Shown here: one piece after another, positions 34,704 to 43,825 of the stretch
How the letters are laid out: each line of letters starts with the position of its first letter
Numbering within the stretch: position 1 is the first letter of the stretch
DNA from: Mycetocola zhadangensis
GTDB lineage: Bacteria; Actinomycetota; Actinomycetes; Actinomycetales; Microbacteriaceae
Reading direction: 5' to 3'
DNA: 64,000 nucleotides
NCBI RefSeq assembly: GCF_003668565.1
Contig: NZ_RCWJ01000002.1
Location: forward strand, 434,001-498,000
The notes under the pieces: model-generated
What the model saw: only the letters and a program-made list of their open reading frames with translations
Told to the model about the DNA's origin: nothing
The model's database searches: none
Program-made: the position numbers and the translations under genes

Positions 34704-35258
34704 ATGAACGAAATAAGAAACGAAAATGGCCTCGTGGCATCCGCTTTTCTGGCAACAAGTGTCGACGGTTTTATCGCTCGAGAAGACGACACACTCGACT
34801 GGCTGGTCGGACGCGGTGAGGCGCTCGGCGATACCGGCTATGACGACTTTTTCGCGTCGATCGACGCGATGGTGATGGGCCGCGGCACCTATGACGTCGT
34901 GAAGGACTTCGAGGAGTATCCGTATGGCGACAAACGCATCCTGATTTTGAGCACCTCGCTGGAGAGCACCGAATGGCCGAACGCCACGGTGCACCGAACG
35001 CTCGACGATGCACTGGAAACGCTCGAGCGTGAGGGGATCACGAGGGTGTACGCGGACGGCGGGAAGACCGTGTCAACGTTTTTGCGCGAGGGACTGCTCA
35101 GCGAGATCACGATCAGCGTCGCGCCGGTGCTAATCGGTTCGGGGATCCGGCTGTTCGGTCAGCTCGAGTCCGATGTCGAACTCGAGCTGACCGCGACGCG
35201 GGCACTCGATGCCGGGTTTACCCAGTCGACGTACCGGGTGGTTCGTTCCGCGTCGTGA
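34704..35258 (+). CDS. dihydrofolate reductase family protein
   Basis: 184-residue DHFR/RibD_C-type reductase. Marks: FLATSVDGFIAREDDTLDWL near the start, AMVMGRGTYDVVKDF near 56, RILILSTSL, VYADGGKTVSTFLREGLLSE near 113 and PVLIGSGIRLFG near 140. Distinct from the member at 24417 (shorter, with the IAxxDxxxDWL opening typical of the YyaP/YqjP-like branch). Likely NADPH-dependent with unknown substrate. It converges on the DHA2 exporter, its stop only one base from the exporter's stop. Confidence 0.9.
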   Translation: MNEIRNENGLVASAFLATSVDGFIAREDDTLDWLVGRGEALGDTGYDDFFASIDAMVMGRGTYDVVKDFEEYPYGDKRILILSTSLESTEWPNATVHRTLDDALETLEREGITRVYADGGKTVSTFLREGLLSEITISVAPVLIGSGIRLFGQLESDVELELTATRALDAGFTQSTYRVVRSAS

Positions 35259-35259
35259 C

Positions 35260-36768
35260 CTAGTGCCCGACCGGCATGCCTTCGGGCAGGTCGGCGGGCT
35301 TCTTCACGAAGATCGCTCCGACCACGGCCAGCAGCGAGATGATCGCGCCAACGAAGAACGCTGACTGCACTCCGCCGGCTGCCGCAGCGACGTCGGAAGC
35401 GCCGTCGCTGGCCAGGGCGGCTGATGTGGTCGACATCAGGGTGATGAACAGCGCGGTTCCAGCGGCACCCGCGACCTGCTGCACGGTGCTCACCGTCGCC
35501 GAGGCGTGGGTGTACAAGCGCGGGTTCACCGAACCCATGGCCGACGTGAACAGTGGAGTGAAGAGGAACGACAGCCCGGCGCTCAGGACGATGTGCGCGC
35601 CGAGGAGGTAGAACGGCGAGGTCGACTCGCTGACCATGGCCAGCGCCCAGAGGGCGGAGCTCACGACGATCGAACCGGGTATGAGCAGCGGCCGCGGGCC
35701 GAACCTGTCGTAGAGACGGCCGACGAACGGCGCGAGCAGACCCATGAGGAGCCCGCCTGGCAGGAGCAGCAGGCCGGTCTCAAGCGGTTCGAGTCCGAGC
35801 ACCTGCTGGGTGAAGATAGGCACCAGGATGATCGTGCCGAAGAGTGCAGCCATGCTGATCACCATCACGACGATGGAGATGCTGAAGTTCGATGAGCGGA
35901 ACGTGCGCAGATCGAGCAGTGCGCGGTCGTGCCGCTGCAGCAGCAGCTGCCTAATGATGAAGCTGCCGAACCCGAGCACGCCGACGGCGAGTGCGATCCA
36001 CATCGGCATGGCCGCTGCGGACTGTTCAGCTGCGGTGGCGTCGGCGGGGCCGTGCCCGCCGATCTGGCTCAGCCCGTAGATCAGTCCGCCGAAGCCGAAC
36101 GCCGACAGCAGGACCGAGATCACGTCGAGGGGCACGCGCCGAGGCTCGGACACGTTCTCGACCCGGCGGATGCCGATGACCAGCATGACAACGGCGATCG
36201 GCAGTACGATCCAGAACATCCAGCGCCAGCTCAGCGCGTTGAGGATGATGCCGGAGATCGTGGGGCCGATCGCTGGTGCGACCGAGATGACGATGGAGAT
36301 GTTGCCCATCATCCGGCCGCGCTGGGCGACAGGGATGAGCGTCATGATCGTGGTCATCAGCAGAGGCACCATGATCGCGGTGCCAGAAGCCTGCACGACG
36401 CGGGCGACGAGCAGCACCTCGAAGTTGGGGGCGAGCGCGGCGAGCAGGGTGCCCATCGAGAACAGGCTCATCGCCGTGATGAAGATCGGGCGCGTGTGGA
36501 AACGCTGCAACAGGAACCCGGTGATCGGGATGACAACAGCCATGGTGAGCAGGAACGCCGTGGTCAGCCACTGCGCGGCGCGAGCGTCAATGTTGAGGTC
36601 GAGCATGAGCTCGTTGATCGCGACGCTCATGATCGTCTCGTTGAGGATCACAACGAAGGTCGCGGCAAGTAGCAGCCAGATCACCCGGCGGTTGCGAGCC
36701 ACATGGTCGGGGGAGACCGTTTCGGCTGAGGCGACGGAGTCGTCGAGAAGGGGGACGCGATCGTTCAC
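35260..36768 (-). CDS. DHA2-family MFS multidrug exporter
   Basis: 502-residue, 14-helix drug:H+ antiporter of the EmrB/QacA class. Visible are motif D-like LNETIMSVAINELMLDLNI in helix 1, the long loop-2/3 region LLQRFHTRPIFITAMSLFSMG, motif B in VARVVQASGTAIMVPLL and motif C in SVAPAIGPTISGIIL. GTG start at 36766-36768 with a basic-poor, acidic N-terminus. Expected to extrude lipophilic compounds. No local regulator is adjacent; upstream lies the repeat array, which is transcribed into it if nnrD reads through. Confidence 0.92.
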   Translation of the reverse strand: MNDRVPLLDDSVASAETVSPDHVARNRRVIWLLLAATFVVILNETIMSVAINELMLDLNIDARAAQWLTTAFLLTMAVVIPITGFLLQRFHTRPIFITAMSLFSMGTLLAALAPNFEVLLVARVVQASGTAIMVPLLMTTIMTLIPVAQRGRMMGNISIVISVAPAIGPTISGIILNALSWRWMFWIVLPIAVVMLVIGIRRVENVSEPRRVPLDVISVLLSAFGFGGLIYGLSQIGGHGPADATAAEQSAAAMPMWIALAVGVLGFGSFIIRQLLLQRHDRALLDLRTFRSSNFSISIVVMVISMAALFGTIILVPIFTQQVLGLEPLETGLLLLPGGLLMGLLAPFVGRLYDRFGPRPLLIPGSIVVSSALWALAMVSESTSPFYLLGAHIVLSAGLSFLFTPLFTSAMGSVNPRLYTHASATVSTVQQVAGAAGTALFITLMSTTSAALASDGASDVAAAAGGVQSAFFVGAIISLLAVVGAIFVKKPADLPEGMPVGH

Positions 36769-37070
36769 AGAAGTCCAATTGTTCAGTCGAGCGCACTCGA
36801 GGGGCTGTCAGCCGCGGGCGCGGTGGGGCAGAGGGAGGATGCAGGCGAGCGGATGCCACGCCAGGCGTTCACGAACCTTCTCGCGGAGAGTGCGAAATGG
36901 CACTGACCGCCGTAGCCCCAACGACAAGGTATTCCACCGTATTCCCGGTGAGGGAAAAGTTTGCTGAGCCGTGGTGCGCCGTTCACCCGATGCGGAGCCG
37001 CCATCGCGGTCGTTCCGGCCACGCTGCCCGCTGCGGAGTCACCATCGGCGGTCGCCCGGCCCACACCGCG
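36769..37070. other. intergenic region between MFS exporter and repeat array
   Basis: About 300 bases with no convincing gene. It should hold the exporter promoter. Open frames seen on the minus strand here are low in hydrophobic residues and run out of the repeat array, so I do not support them. Confidence 0.4.
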
Positions 37071-37509
37071 TTGCTCAGTCGCAAACGGCTATTGCACCCT
37101 TGCTCGGTCGCAAACGGTCGAATTTTCACGAAGATCGTCGCCATCTGTGACCGAGCACAGCGTGACTGACCATTTGCGCCCACGCCCCACGCCCCACGCC
37201 GCGTTGCTCGGTCGCAAACGGCTGTTGCACCCTTGCTCGGTCGCAAACGGCTGTTGCACCCTTGCTCGGTCGCAAACGGCTGTTGCACCCTTGCTCGGTC
37301 GCGAACGGTCGAATTTTCACGAAGATCGTCGCCATCTGTGACCGAGCACAGCGTGACTGACCGTTTGCGCCCACGCCCCACGCCCCACGCCGCGTTGCTC
37401 GGTCGCAAACGGCTGTTGCACCCTTGCTCGGTCGCGAACGGTCGAATTTTCACGAAGATCGTCGCCATCTGTGACCGAGCACAGCGTGACTGACCGTTTG
37501 CGCCCACGC
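37071..37509. repeat. tandem array: 133-bp unit x3 with internal 29-bp repeats
   Basis: A 29-bp element beginning TTGCTCGGTCGCAAACGGCT occurs once in unit 1 (37071), three times in a row in unit 2 (37204, 37233, 37262) and once in unit 3 (37395). Each run is followed by a conserved block starting at 37100, 37291 and 37424; the distances are 191 and 133, i.e. 133 plus two extra 29-mers. Within each block A (TGCTCGGTC) and B (CGCAAACGGTC, one base varying) are followed by A' (GACCGAGCA) and B' (GACCGTTTGCG), an A-B-A'-B' order. Neither 133 nor 29 is a multiple of three, so it is not protein-coding. Confidence 0.9.
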
Positions 37510-37578
37510 AAGGTGCGGGCAGGCGACACCGAGCGCGCACCATCAACCGTTTGCGCCCACGCAAGGTGCGGGTAGGCG
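37493..37578. repeat. 33-bp direct repeat next to the nnrD stop
   Basis: ACCGTTTGCGCCCACGCAAG plus the following 13 bases occurs at 37493-37525 and 37546-37578 with one mismatch. The first copy is the right end of the 133-bp array, the second abuts the nnrD stop codon, so the array appears to have spread from, or into, the gene's 3' edge. Confidence 0.85.
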
Positions 37579-38463
37579 CTACCCGTTGATTTCGACCAGC
37601 ACGCGCGGGAACTCGTCGAGCAGTTCGCGCGCCAGGAACCCCATCGGGCCGACCTGAACGGCGAGACGATCACCGGCCGCGGCGTGCGCGTGGGTGGCCC
37701 AGACCGCCGCCTGCTCGAGCGATGCACCGCGTGCGCAGAGCCCGGTGATGGCGCCGGCGAGCACGTCGCCGCTGCCCGATGTGGCGAGTCCGCCCGCGCC
37801 GGTTCCGGTGCGCCACACCCGACCGTCGGGATGAGCGATGACGTCGTAACAGGTGACCACTGCGCCATAACGCTCGGCAATTTCCGCGATGTCCGTGGCA
37901 AGATCGTCGCCGAGGTCTCGTTCGAGCAACCGCTCGGCCTCGCCTTTATTCGGTGTCAGCAGCAGCCGACCGGCCAACGCCGAGACGGCATCCGGCACCC
38001 CGGGAAGAACTCCGAGCGCGAACGCGTCCAGCACGACGACCGTTTCCTCACCCAAAAGCGACGGCAGGGTCGAGAGCATCACCTTGAGTTCGTCGGGGTC
38101 ATCGAGGCCGGGACCCACGAGCACCGCGTCGCTGCTCGAGAGATCCTTTTCGGCAACCGCGAGCCCGTCCCCGGAGACAGCACCGTCCGCCGTTTCGGGC
38201 AGGAACACGATTCCGCTCTCGGGCACGGCGACAGCGACAGGTGCAGCGACGGACCCAGCCACAGCGAGTGTCAGCCGCCCGGCGCCGACGCGCAGCGCGG
38301 CCATTCCAGCGAGCATCGCCGCACCGGGGGAGCGCCGTGCGCCGCCGACGATGAGCACTGTGCCGCGCCCGTACTTCGAGTCGCTGGCCTCGGGCAGCGC
38401 CCATTCCCGCAGCAGGTTGGGGGTGACCACTACGTGGTCGGAGGGGTCAGTGCGGGTGGACAT
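37579..38463 (-). CDS. nnrD: ADP-dependent NAD(P)H-hydrate dehydratase
   Basis: 294 residues from ATG 38461-38463, preceded by GGAGGAGA. The enzyme repairs damaged NAD(P)H by ATP/ADP-dependent dehydration of the hydrate. Family marks of the ribokinase-like CARKD fold: KYGRGTVLIVGGARRSPGAA (about 30-49), VLVGPGLDD near 112, LLLTPNKGEAERLL near 165 and the catalytic/nucleotide region GGLATSGSGDVLAGAITGL near 228 with the general-base Asp. It lacks the N-terminal epimerase domain (NnrE) found in fused forms. Its start overlaps the end of the histidine-phosphatase gene by 17 bases. Confidence 0.93.
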   Translation of the reverse strand: MSTRTDPSDHVVVTPNLLREWALPEASDSKYGRGTVLIVGGARRSPGAAMLAGMAALRVGAGRLTLAVAGSVAAPVAVAVPESGIVFLPETADGAVSGDGLAVAEKDLSSSDAVLVGPGLDDPDELKVMLSTLPSLLGEETVVVLDAFALGVLPGVPDAVSALAGRLLLTPNKGEAERLLERDLGDDLATDIAEIAERYGAVVTCYDVIAHPDGRVWRTGTGAGGLATSGSGDVLAGAITGLCARGASLEQAAVWATHAHAAAGDRLAVQVGPMGFLARELLDEFPRVLVEING

Positions 38464-39181
38464 TGCTGTCTCCTCCGTGTCGGGTGACTGGGACGCCAAG
38501 GGCTTCAAGGTGATCGTCGTGTGAGAAGACGTCGAGGGTCCAGCGTGCCGAGCCGGGCTCCCGCGAGAGTTGCGTGACCGACGCGTTGAGCACTGTGTGC
38601 GAGCCGATGAAGTCGAGCAGCTCTTGTTCAGACCAGCCGAGGCAGATGTAGAGGAACACCATCACAACGGCGTCGTGCGCTGCAATCAGCACGGGGCCGT
38701 CGCCGCTCGTCGAGTCCAGATCGCGGAGGAATGAACGCACGCGCAGCACAACATCCGTCCATGACTCTCCGCCCGGCGGCCGGTAGTAGAACTTCCCCAG
38801 CCAGCGCCGTCGCGCCGCCTCCTCGGGCAGCCGCACGTCGACGCCGTGCGAGGTCAACGCGTCGAGGATGCCGAGTTCCCTGTCTCGCAACCGCTCGTCG
38901 ACCAGGATCGGCAGTTCCAGCCCTGAGCCCTCGAGCGCGATCGCCGTCGTCTGCTGCGCCCGAAGATACGGCGAACTCCACACCGACTCCGGCCTGCCGT
39001 CGGCCGCTGAGAGCCAGTGTCCAAGCGCCTCCGCCTGCCGCATACCGGCATCCGATAACGGCACATCCGCGTCGCGATGTTCCACAGCAATGGCCTCAAG
39101 ACCTGCTCGTTGCGCCTCGGTCGCGAGCACATTCGCCGTGCTCTCCCCGTGCCGAACCAGCCACAGTTGGGTTGCAGTCAT
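38447..39181 (-). CDS. histidine phosphatase family protein (phosphoglycerate-mutase-like)
   Basis: 244-residue phosphatase of the branch-1 histidine phosphatase superfamily. The catalytic motif LVRHGESTAN (His11) is at 8-17, the second Arg in SSPYLRAQQT near 70, the proton-donor Glu in RELGILDAL near 101 and the second catalytic His in LIAAHDAVVMVF near 167. Substrate cannot be read. It is the first gene of a two-gene unit with nnrD, overlapping its start. Divergent from sbcD. Confidence 0.92.
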   Translation of the reverse strand: MTATQLWLVRHGESTANVLATEAQRAGLEAIAVEHRDADVPLSDAGMRQAEALGHWLSAADGRPESVWSSPYLRAQQTTAIALEGSGLELPILVDERLRDRELGILDALTSHGVDVRLPEEAARRRWLGKFYYRPPGGESWTDVVLRVRSFLRDLDSTSGDGPVLIAAHDAVVMVFLYICLGWSEQELLDFIGSHTVLNASVTQLSREPGSARWTLDVFSHDDHLEALGVPVTRHGGDSNVHPH

Positions 39182-39331
39182 GTCGCAACACTAAGTCAGA
39201 CACCTTCTCGGCACCCAAGTCGGCCGAGGGGCTTGATTTCGAGAGCGGATGTCATCACAAGCGACCCGCAGAAATCCACAGCTCCGGCGTCGCGAACGAA
39301 CGATGTCGGTGCCCCGGGTTAGCGTGAAGGT

Positions 39332-40594
39332 ATGAGAATCCTGCACACCTCCGACTGGCACATCGGTCGCACGTTCCATGGTCACTCGACCATCGAGAAC
39401 CTGCGCACCGTGCTCGCTGCGCTCGCCGTTGAAGTGCGCGAACGCTCGGTCGACGTTGTTGTTGTCGCCGGAGACATCTTCGACTCAGCCACTCCGTCAG
39501 CCGAGGCATACACCGTGCTCGAAGCGTCGGTCGTGGCGCTGCGTGAGGCAGGAGCATCCGTCGTTCTCACCAGCGGCAACCACGATTCCGCCACCAGGCT
39601 CGGTTTCATGTCGCGGTTCTCTGGACTTGCCGGCGTGCACGTCATCACTCGTCAGGAGCAGCACAACAACCCGGTCACAATCACCGACGATGCTGGGCCC
39701 GTTCACTTCTACGGCATTCCTTATCTCGAACCGTCGCTGCTGCGTCACCACTACCCGAACGTTCCGCTGCGAAACCACGAACAGGTACTCGACTTCGTGA
39801 TGGGACGCATCCGCGCCGACATGGCCGAGCGAGGTGGCCGAAGCGTCGTGCTCTCGCACTGCTTCGCCGTCAATGTTTCACAGAACAGTGTTTCGCAGAA
39901 CAGTGTCGAGTCGAGCGACGTTGAACGCGACATCACCTCCGGCGGCATCGACTACGTGCCGCTGAGCGTCTTCCACGGCCCTGACTACGTCGCCCTCGGT
40001 CACATCCACGGCCGCTCGATGCTCAGCGACCGCGTGCGTTACTCCGGTGCACCGCTCCACTACTCCTTCTCTGAGGCGTCCAAACCGCGCGGCGCCTGGC
40101 TCGTCGACCTCGATGCCGATGGCCTGGCGAGTGTCGAATGGCTCGACCTGCCGATCCCACGCGAGCTTTCTGTGCTCACCGGAACCCTCGACGAGATTCT
40201 CGCCGACACAGCGCACGCTCCGGTCGAAGAGCACTGGGTTTCCGTTGTGCTCACCGACCAGGTGCGTCCACTCGACGGCATGCGCAAGCTGCAGTCACGG
40301 TTCGCGCACTGCGTGACCCTCGAGCACCGCCCCGAGGTCACCGCATCGAGCACAGAGACGACCTACGCCGAGCGGGTACACGCGCGCACCGACACCGAGA
40401 TCGTCTCCGGTTTCCTTGAGTTCGTCCGCAACGGCGCCGGTCCAACCGAGCTCGAAACCGAGATCCTCAACTCGGTGCTCACCGAGGTTGCCCTCGGCGC
40501 GAACGATGAGGTCGTCACGGTGCCGACGAAGACCCGGGTGCCCCAGGCCGACGTTCCTCGTGCCGTCGACACCCTCGCCGGAGTGGACGCATGA
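39332..40594 (+). CDS. sbcD: exonuclease subunit SbcD (Mre11 homologue)
   Basis: 420-residue Mn-dependent nuclease subunit of the SbcCD complex, which opens DNA hairpins and protein-blocked ends. Phosphoesterase motifs in order: HTSDWHIG (5-12), GDIFD near 48, SGNHDS near 85, SHCF near 175 and LGHIHG near 220. The C-terminal half is the capping/SbcC-binding region. A tandem octapeptide NSVSQNSV (residues about 188-195) comes from a short duplication in the gene. Its stop overlaps the sbcC start (ATGA). Confidence 0.95.
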   Translation: MRILHTSDWHIGRTFHGHSTIENLRTVLAALAVEVRERSVDVVVVAGDIFDSATPSAEAYTVLEASVVALREAGASVVLTSGNHDSATRLGFMSRFSGLAGVHVITRQEQHNNPVTITDDAGPVHFYGIPYLEPSLLRHHYPNVPLRNHEQVLDFVMGRIRADMAERGGRSVVLSHCFAVNVSQNSVSQNSVESSDVERDITSGGIDYVPLSVFHGPDYVALGHIHGRSMLSDRVRYSGAPLHYSFSEASKPRGAWLVDLDADGLASVEWLDLPIPRELSVLTGTLDEILADTAHAPVEEHWVSVVLTDQVRPLDGMRKLQSRFAHCVTLEHRPEVTASSTETTYAERVHARTDTEIVSGFLEFVRNGAGPTELETEILNSVLTEVALGANDEVVTVPTKTRVPQADVPRAVDTLAGVDA

Positions 40595-43566
40595 AGATCC
40601 AGCGGCTGACCATCGCGGGCTTCGGTCCGTACAAAGACGAACAGCAGATCGACTTTGAACGGTTCGACGATGACGGCATCTTCCTCATCACCGGTAAAAC
40701 AGGGGCTGGCAAGTCCAGCCTGCTCGATGCGATCTGCTTCGCCCTGTACAGCGGTGTTCCGCGCTATGACGGAACCCAGTCCCGGCTCCGCAGCGACTAC
40801 TGCGAACCGGGCGACTCGACGTTCGTCGAGTTGCAGTTCACCGTTCACGGCACGAGTTACCGCGTGCGCCGCTCGCCGGAGTACGAACGCCCCAAGAAAA
40901 GCGGCTCCGGAACGACACCTCAGAAAGCAACGGCTGAGCTGTTCCGATTGACCGACGGAGTCTGGGAAGGCATTGCCGCTCGGCCCGTCGACGTGGCCAC
41001 CGAGCTCGATGCGATTCTCGGGCTCACGAAAGACCAGTTCCTGCAGGTGATTCTGCTCGCACAGAACAGGTTCCAGCAGTTCCTCCTCGCCAAGAACGAC
41101 GAACGCCAGGCGGTTCTCCGCACACTGTTCGGCACCAAACGGTTCGAACAGATGGAGCTCGCCCTCGTCGCACGGAGCAAGGACCTCGCCGCGCAACTCG
41201 ACTCGTCAGGAGGCAGCCTCCAAAGCCAGGCGGCGCTCGCGGCCGGGCTCGTGCAGCAGGAGGCGCCGACTCAACCCGCCCTTGCCTGGTTCGATGAGAT
41301 CCTCGCCGAGCTCACCGACGCTCATGCCAGGGCGGCAGAGGCCGCGACGGTCGCCGACGCCGAGTTCTCCACCGCCGACGCCGAACACCGGGCGCTGCAG
41401 GATACGCGCCGTAGGCAACTCCGACGCGACAGCGCACGGTCCACCCTCGAGACCTTCGAGACCCAGACCGAAGCCATCGAAGCAGACCGCGAGACACTCG
41501 ACCGGGCGCGACGCGCGTCCTCCGTCTGGGCACACGTCGCCGCGCGCCGCGGAGCCGAGTCTGCGCACCAACGGGCCGTCGAAGCGGAGAAGGAGAAAAC
41601 AGAGCGCTACTCGGCGCTGCTCGAGGGCGCGATTGACATCGACGCCGAGACGCTCGGTAAGGTCATCGACGAGTTGGCGCGTTCGCTCGGCACGCTGCAG
41701 GGCATCGTCGCCGACGAGCGCACCCTTCACCGGCTGCGGGGCGAGGTCGAACGGCTCGAGAAGGTCCACGCTGACCGTGAAGCCGACGTCGCCGCCGCCA
41801 CTCACCGGGTCGCCGAGCTTCCGGGGCAGCTTCATGCGGTTGCCGAAGAGCTCAGCGTCGCGAAGGTCACCGCGGCGAGCCTGCCCGAAGCGAAAGCAAA
41901 AGTCGCGCGACTCGAGGTCGCCCGTTCCGCCGCCCAGCGTGCGGCCACGCTCGATCGAAAACTCACCGAAGCCCGGTTCACAGAGAAAGACGCCAGCGCG
42001 GCCCACCTGGCAGCGGCCACACGCCTCGACGAACTCTTCACGGCACGCCTCAACGGCCACGCCGGTGAACTCGCCCGTGCGCTCGTAGCCGGAGACCCCT
42101 GCGCCGTTTGTGGGTCACCTGAGCATCCGAAACCGGCTTCGTGGGACGGCGACGAGATTACCGAAGCTGACATGGCGGCTGCGCGGGCCGCAGTTGCCGA
42201 CCGACGTTCCGAGCTCGACGACGCCACGGCGATCGCGCAAGACCTCGCCACCAGGCTGGCCGCTGAGCAGGCGCGAGCCGAATCCAAACCACTCGACGAA
42301 ATCGACGCCGAACTCGCCGATGCCACGCTCGAACTCATCGACCTCGAGACGGCAGCTGAGCAAGTGGTCGGTTACGAAGCGCGACAGGCCGCCCTTCGCG
42401 CCGAACTCGACACAGCGACAGAGTCCCTCACAGCGCTCCGCGCCGATTCTGCGAGGGCGTCGACCGGCGTTGCCGAGGCGGCCACACGACTAACTGAGGC
42501 AACGACCCGCGTCACCGAACACCGGTCCGGCTTCGAGTCCGTCGCCGAGCGGGCAGCGGAACTTGAGCGGCGGCTCGAGGCCGCTCGAGACCTCCTCGAC
42601 GCCATGGCGACCACTCAGACACGGCAGGCAGCCCTGGCCGCCGCAACCGAAACACTCGCCGATCAGCTGGCAGAAAACGACTGCGCCGATGAAGCCGCCG
42701 TCGATGCCGCGCGTCGAGGCGCCGCCGAAATTGCATCCCTCGATACCCGGATTCGCGAGTTCGACAACGCCGTGGCGTCCGCGCGATCCACTCTCGCTGA
42801 ACCGGAGCTCGCCGACCTTCCCGCCGACCTGATCGACCTTTCCGCCGCAGAGTCCCTCGTCGCAGAAACGCGCAGTTCCAGGGACGCTGCTCTCCAGGCA
42901 GCCAGTTCACTGTCCGAGCGAGTCGGCCAGCTGGGCGCGATCGTGTGCCGAGTGCGTACCGAGCAGGAAGCATCCGCTGCATTGAGAGAGGAATACGAGC
43001 ACGTTCGTGCCCTCGCGAGCGCTGTTCAGGGCAACGAGCCGAACACCAAACGTATGCGTCTCGAAACGTACGTGCTCGCCGCCCAGCTTGAAGAAATCGT
43101 CACCGCGGCGAATGCCAGGCTCGGCACCATGACCAGCGGCAGGTACACCCTGCAACACGACGACTCCGTGCAATACCGCAACACCCGATCGGGGCTTGGC
43201 CTTGCGATCCTCGACGAACACACGGGACGTGCCAGGCCCACCCACTCGCTCTCCGGTGGTGAAACCTTCCTGGCGTCCCTCGCCCTCGCGCTCGGACTTG
43301 CCGAGGTGGTGACGAACCAGGCCGGCGGCATTTCCCTCGACACCCTGTTCATCGATGAGGGATTCGGCTCGCTTGACGGCGACACGCTCGAGATTGCCAT
43401 GTCGACACTGGACAGCCTGCGCTCAGGTGGTCGCACCATCGGGCTGATCAGCCACGTCGACGCCATGAAGGAGCAGATCCACGCGAAGCTCCGCATTGAC
43501 GTGACCGACTCGGGGGCCAGCAGGGTTGCAGTGAGCACGGTTCCCCTGGGCTTCGAACTGGTCTGA
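40591..43566 (+). CDS. sbcC: exonuclease subunit SbcC (Rad50 homologue)
   Basis: 991-residue SMC-like ATPase. Walker A GKTGAGKSSLLD lies at about 34-45 and the Q-loop region LAQNRFQQF near 157. Two long, Ala/Glu-rich coiled-coil arms flank the zinc hook CAVC (Cys504, Cys507), where two molecules join. The C-terminal lobe has the signature LSGGETFLASLALALGLAEV and Walker B LDTLFIDEGFGSLD. It powers and positions SbcD on DNA ends. Translationally coupled to sbcD; a normal full-length pair. Palindromic DNA is its known substrate, which is of interest given the inverted-repeat arrays in this window. Confidence 0.95.
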   Translation: MKIQRLTIAGFGPYKDEQQIDFERFDDDGIFLITGKTGAGKSSLLDAICFALYSGVPRYDGTQSRLRSDYCEPGDSTFVELQFTVHGTSYRVRRSPEYERPKKSGSGTTPQKATAELFRLTDGVWEGIAARPVDVATELDAILGLTKDQFLQVILLAQNRFQQFLLAKNDERQAVLRTLFGTKRFEQMELALVARSKDLAAQLDSSGGSLQSQAALAAGLVQQEAPTQPALAWFDEILAELTDAHARAAEAATVADAEFSTADAEHRALQDTRRRQLRRDSARSTLETFETQTEAIEADRETLDRARRASSVWAHVAARRGAESAHQRAVEAEKEKTERYSALLEGAIDIDAETLGKVIDELARSLGTLQGIVADERTLHRLRGEVERLEKVHADREADVAAATHRVAELPGQLHAVAEELSVAKVTAASLPEAKAKVARLEVARSAAQRAATLDRKLTEARFTEKDASAAHLAAATRLDELFTARLNGHAGELARALVAGDPCAVCGSPEHPKPASWDGDEITEADMAAARAAVADRRSELDDATAIAQDLATRLAAEQARAESKPLDEIDAELADATLELIDLETAAEQVVGYEARQAALRAELDTATESLTALRADSARASTGVAEAATRLTEATTRVTEHRSGFESVAERAAELERRLEAARDLLDAMATTQTRQAALAAATETLADQLAENDCADEAAVDAARRGAAEIASLDTRIREFDNAVASARSTLAEPELADLPADLIDLSAAESLVAETRSSRDAALQAASSLSERVGQLGAIVCRVRTEQEASAALREEYEHVRALASAVQGNEPNTKRMRLETYVLAAQLEEIVTAANARLGTMTSGRYTLQHDDSVQYRNTRSGLGLAILDEHTGRARPTHSLSGGETFLASLALALGLAEVVTNQAGGISLDTLFIDEGFGSLDGDTLEIAMSTLDSLRSGGRTIGLISHVDAMKEQIHAKLRIDVTDSGASRVAVSTVPLGFELV

Positions 43567-43639
43567 GCACGGCGACCCGGCCGAGCAATCAGGTAAAACC
43601 CCGATTGTGCCGCGCGGGCGGCGGTGTCAGGCTGGGCGC

Positions 43640-43822
43640 ATGAACCTCATTCGTCCTCGCCGCGGCCGGGTTATCGCCGGTGTTTGCGCGGCTGTCGCCA
43701 ACCGTTTCGGCATTTCGATCACCCTCGTGCGGGTGTTGACCGTGCTGAGTTTCCTTCTGCCAGGACCCCAGATCATCGCCTACATCATCCTCTGGATCCT
43801 CATCCCGAGCGCGAAGTACTGA
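43640..43822 (+). CDS. PspC domain protein
   Basis: 60-residue PspC-type membrane protein from ATG 43640: basic start RPRRGRVIAGVCAAVANRFG, then ITLVRVLTVLSFLLPGPQII and a hydrophobic end AYIILWILIPS. The PspC domain occurs in phage-shock and envelope-stress sensing, but in actinobacteria such stand-alone short forms have unknown roles. It ends three bases before the SMP-30 start, so the two are probably one unit. Confidence 0.85.
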   Translation: MNLIRPRRGRVIAGVCAAVANRFGISITLVRVLTVLSFLLPGPQIIAYIILWILIPSAKY

Positions 43823-43825
43823 CGC

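Noticed and set aside
37071-37509. CRISPR array
   Set aside because: The repeated unit is 133 bp with back-to-back 29-mers and no unique spacers; no cas genes nearby.
36983-37564. Long minus-strand open frames through the repeat array, up to 193 codons
   Set aside because: They result from repetition of stop-free units; unit lengths of 133 and 29 shift the frame, codons show no gene-like composition, and there is no ribosome site or family resemblance.
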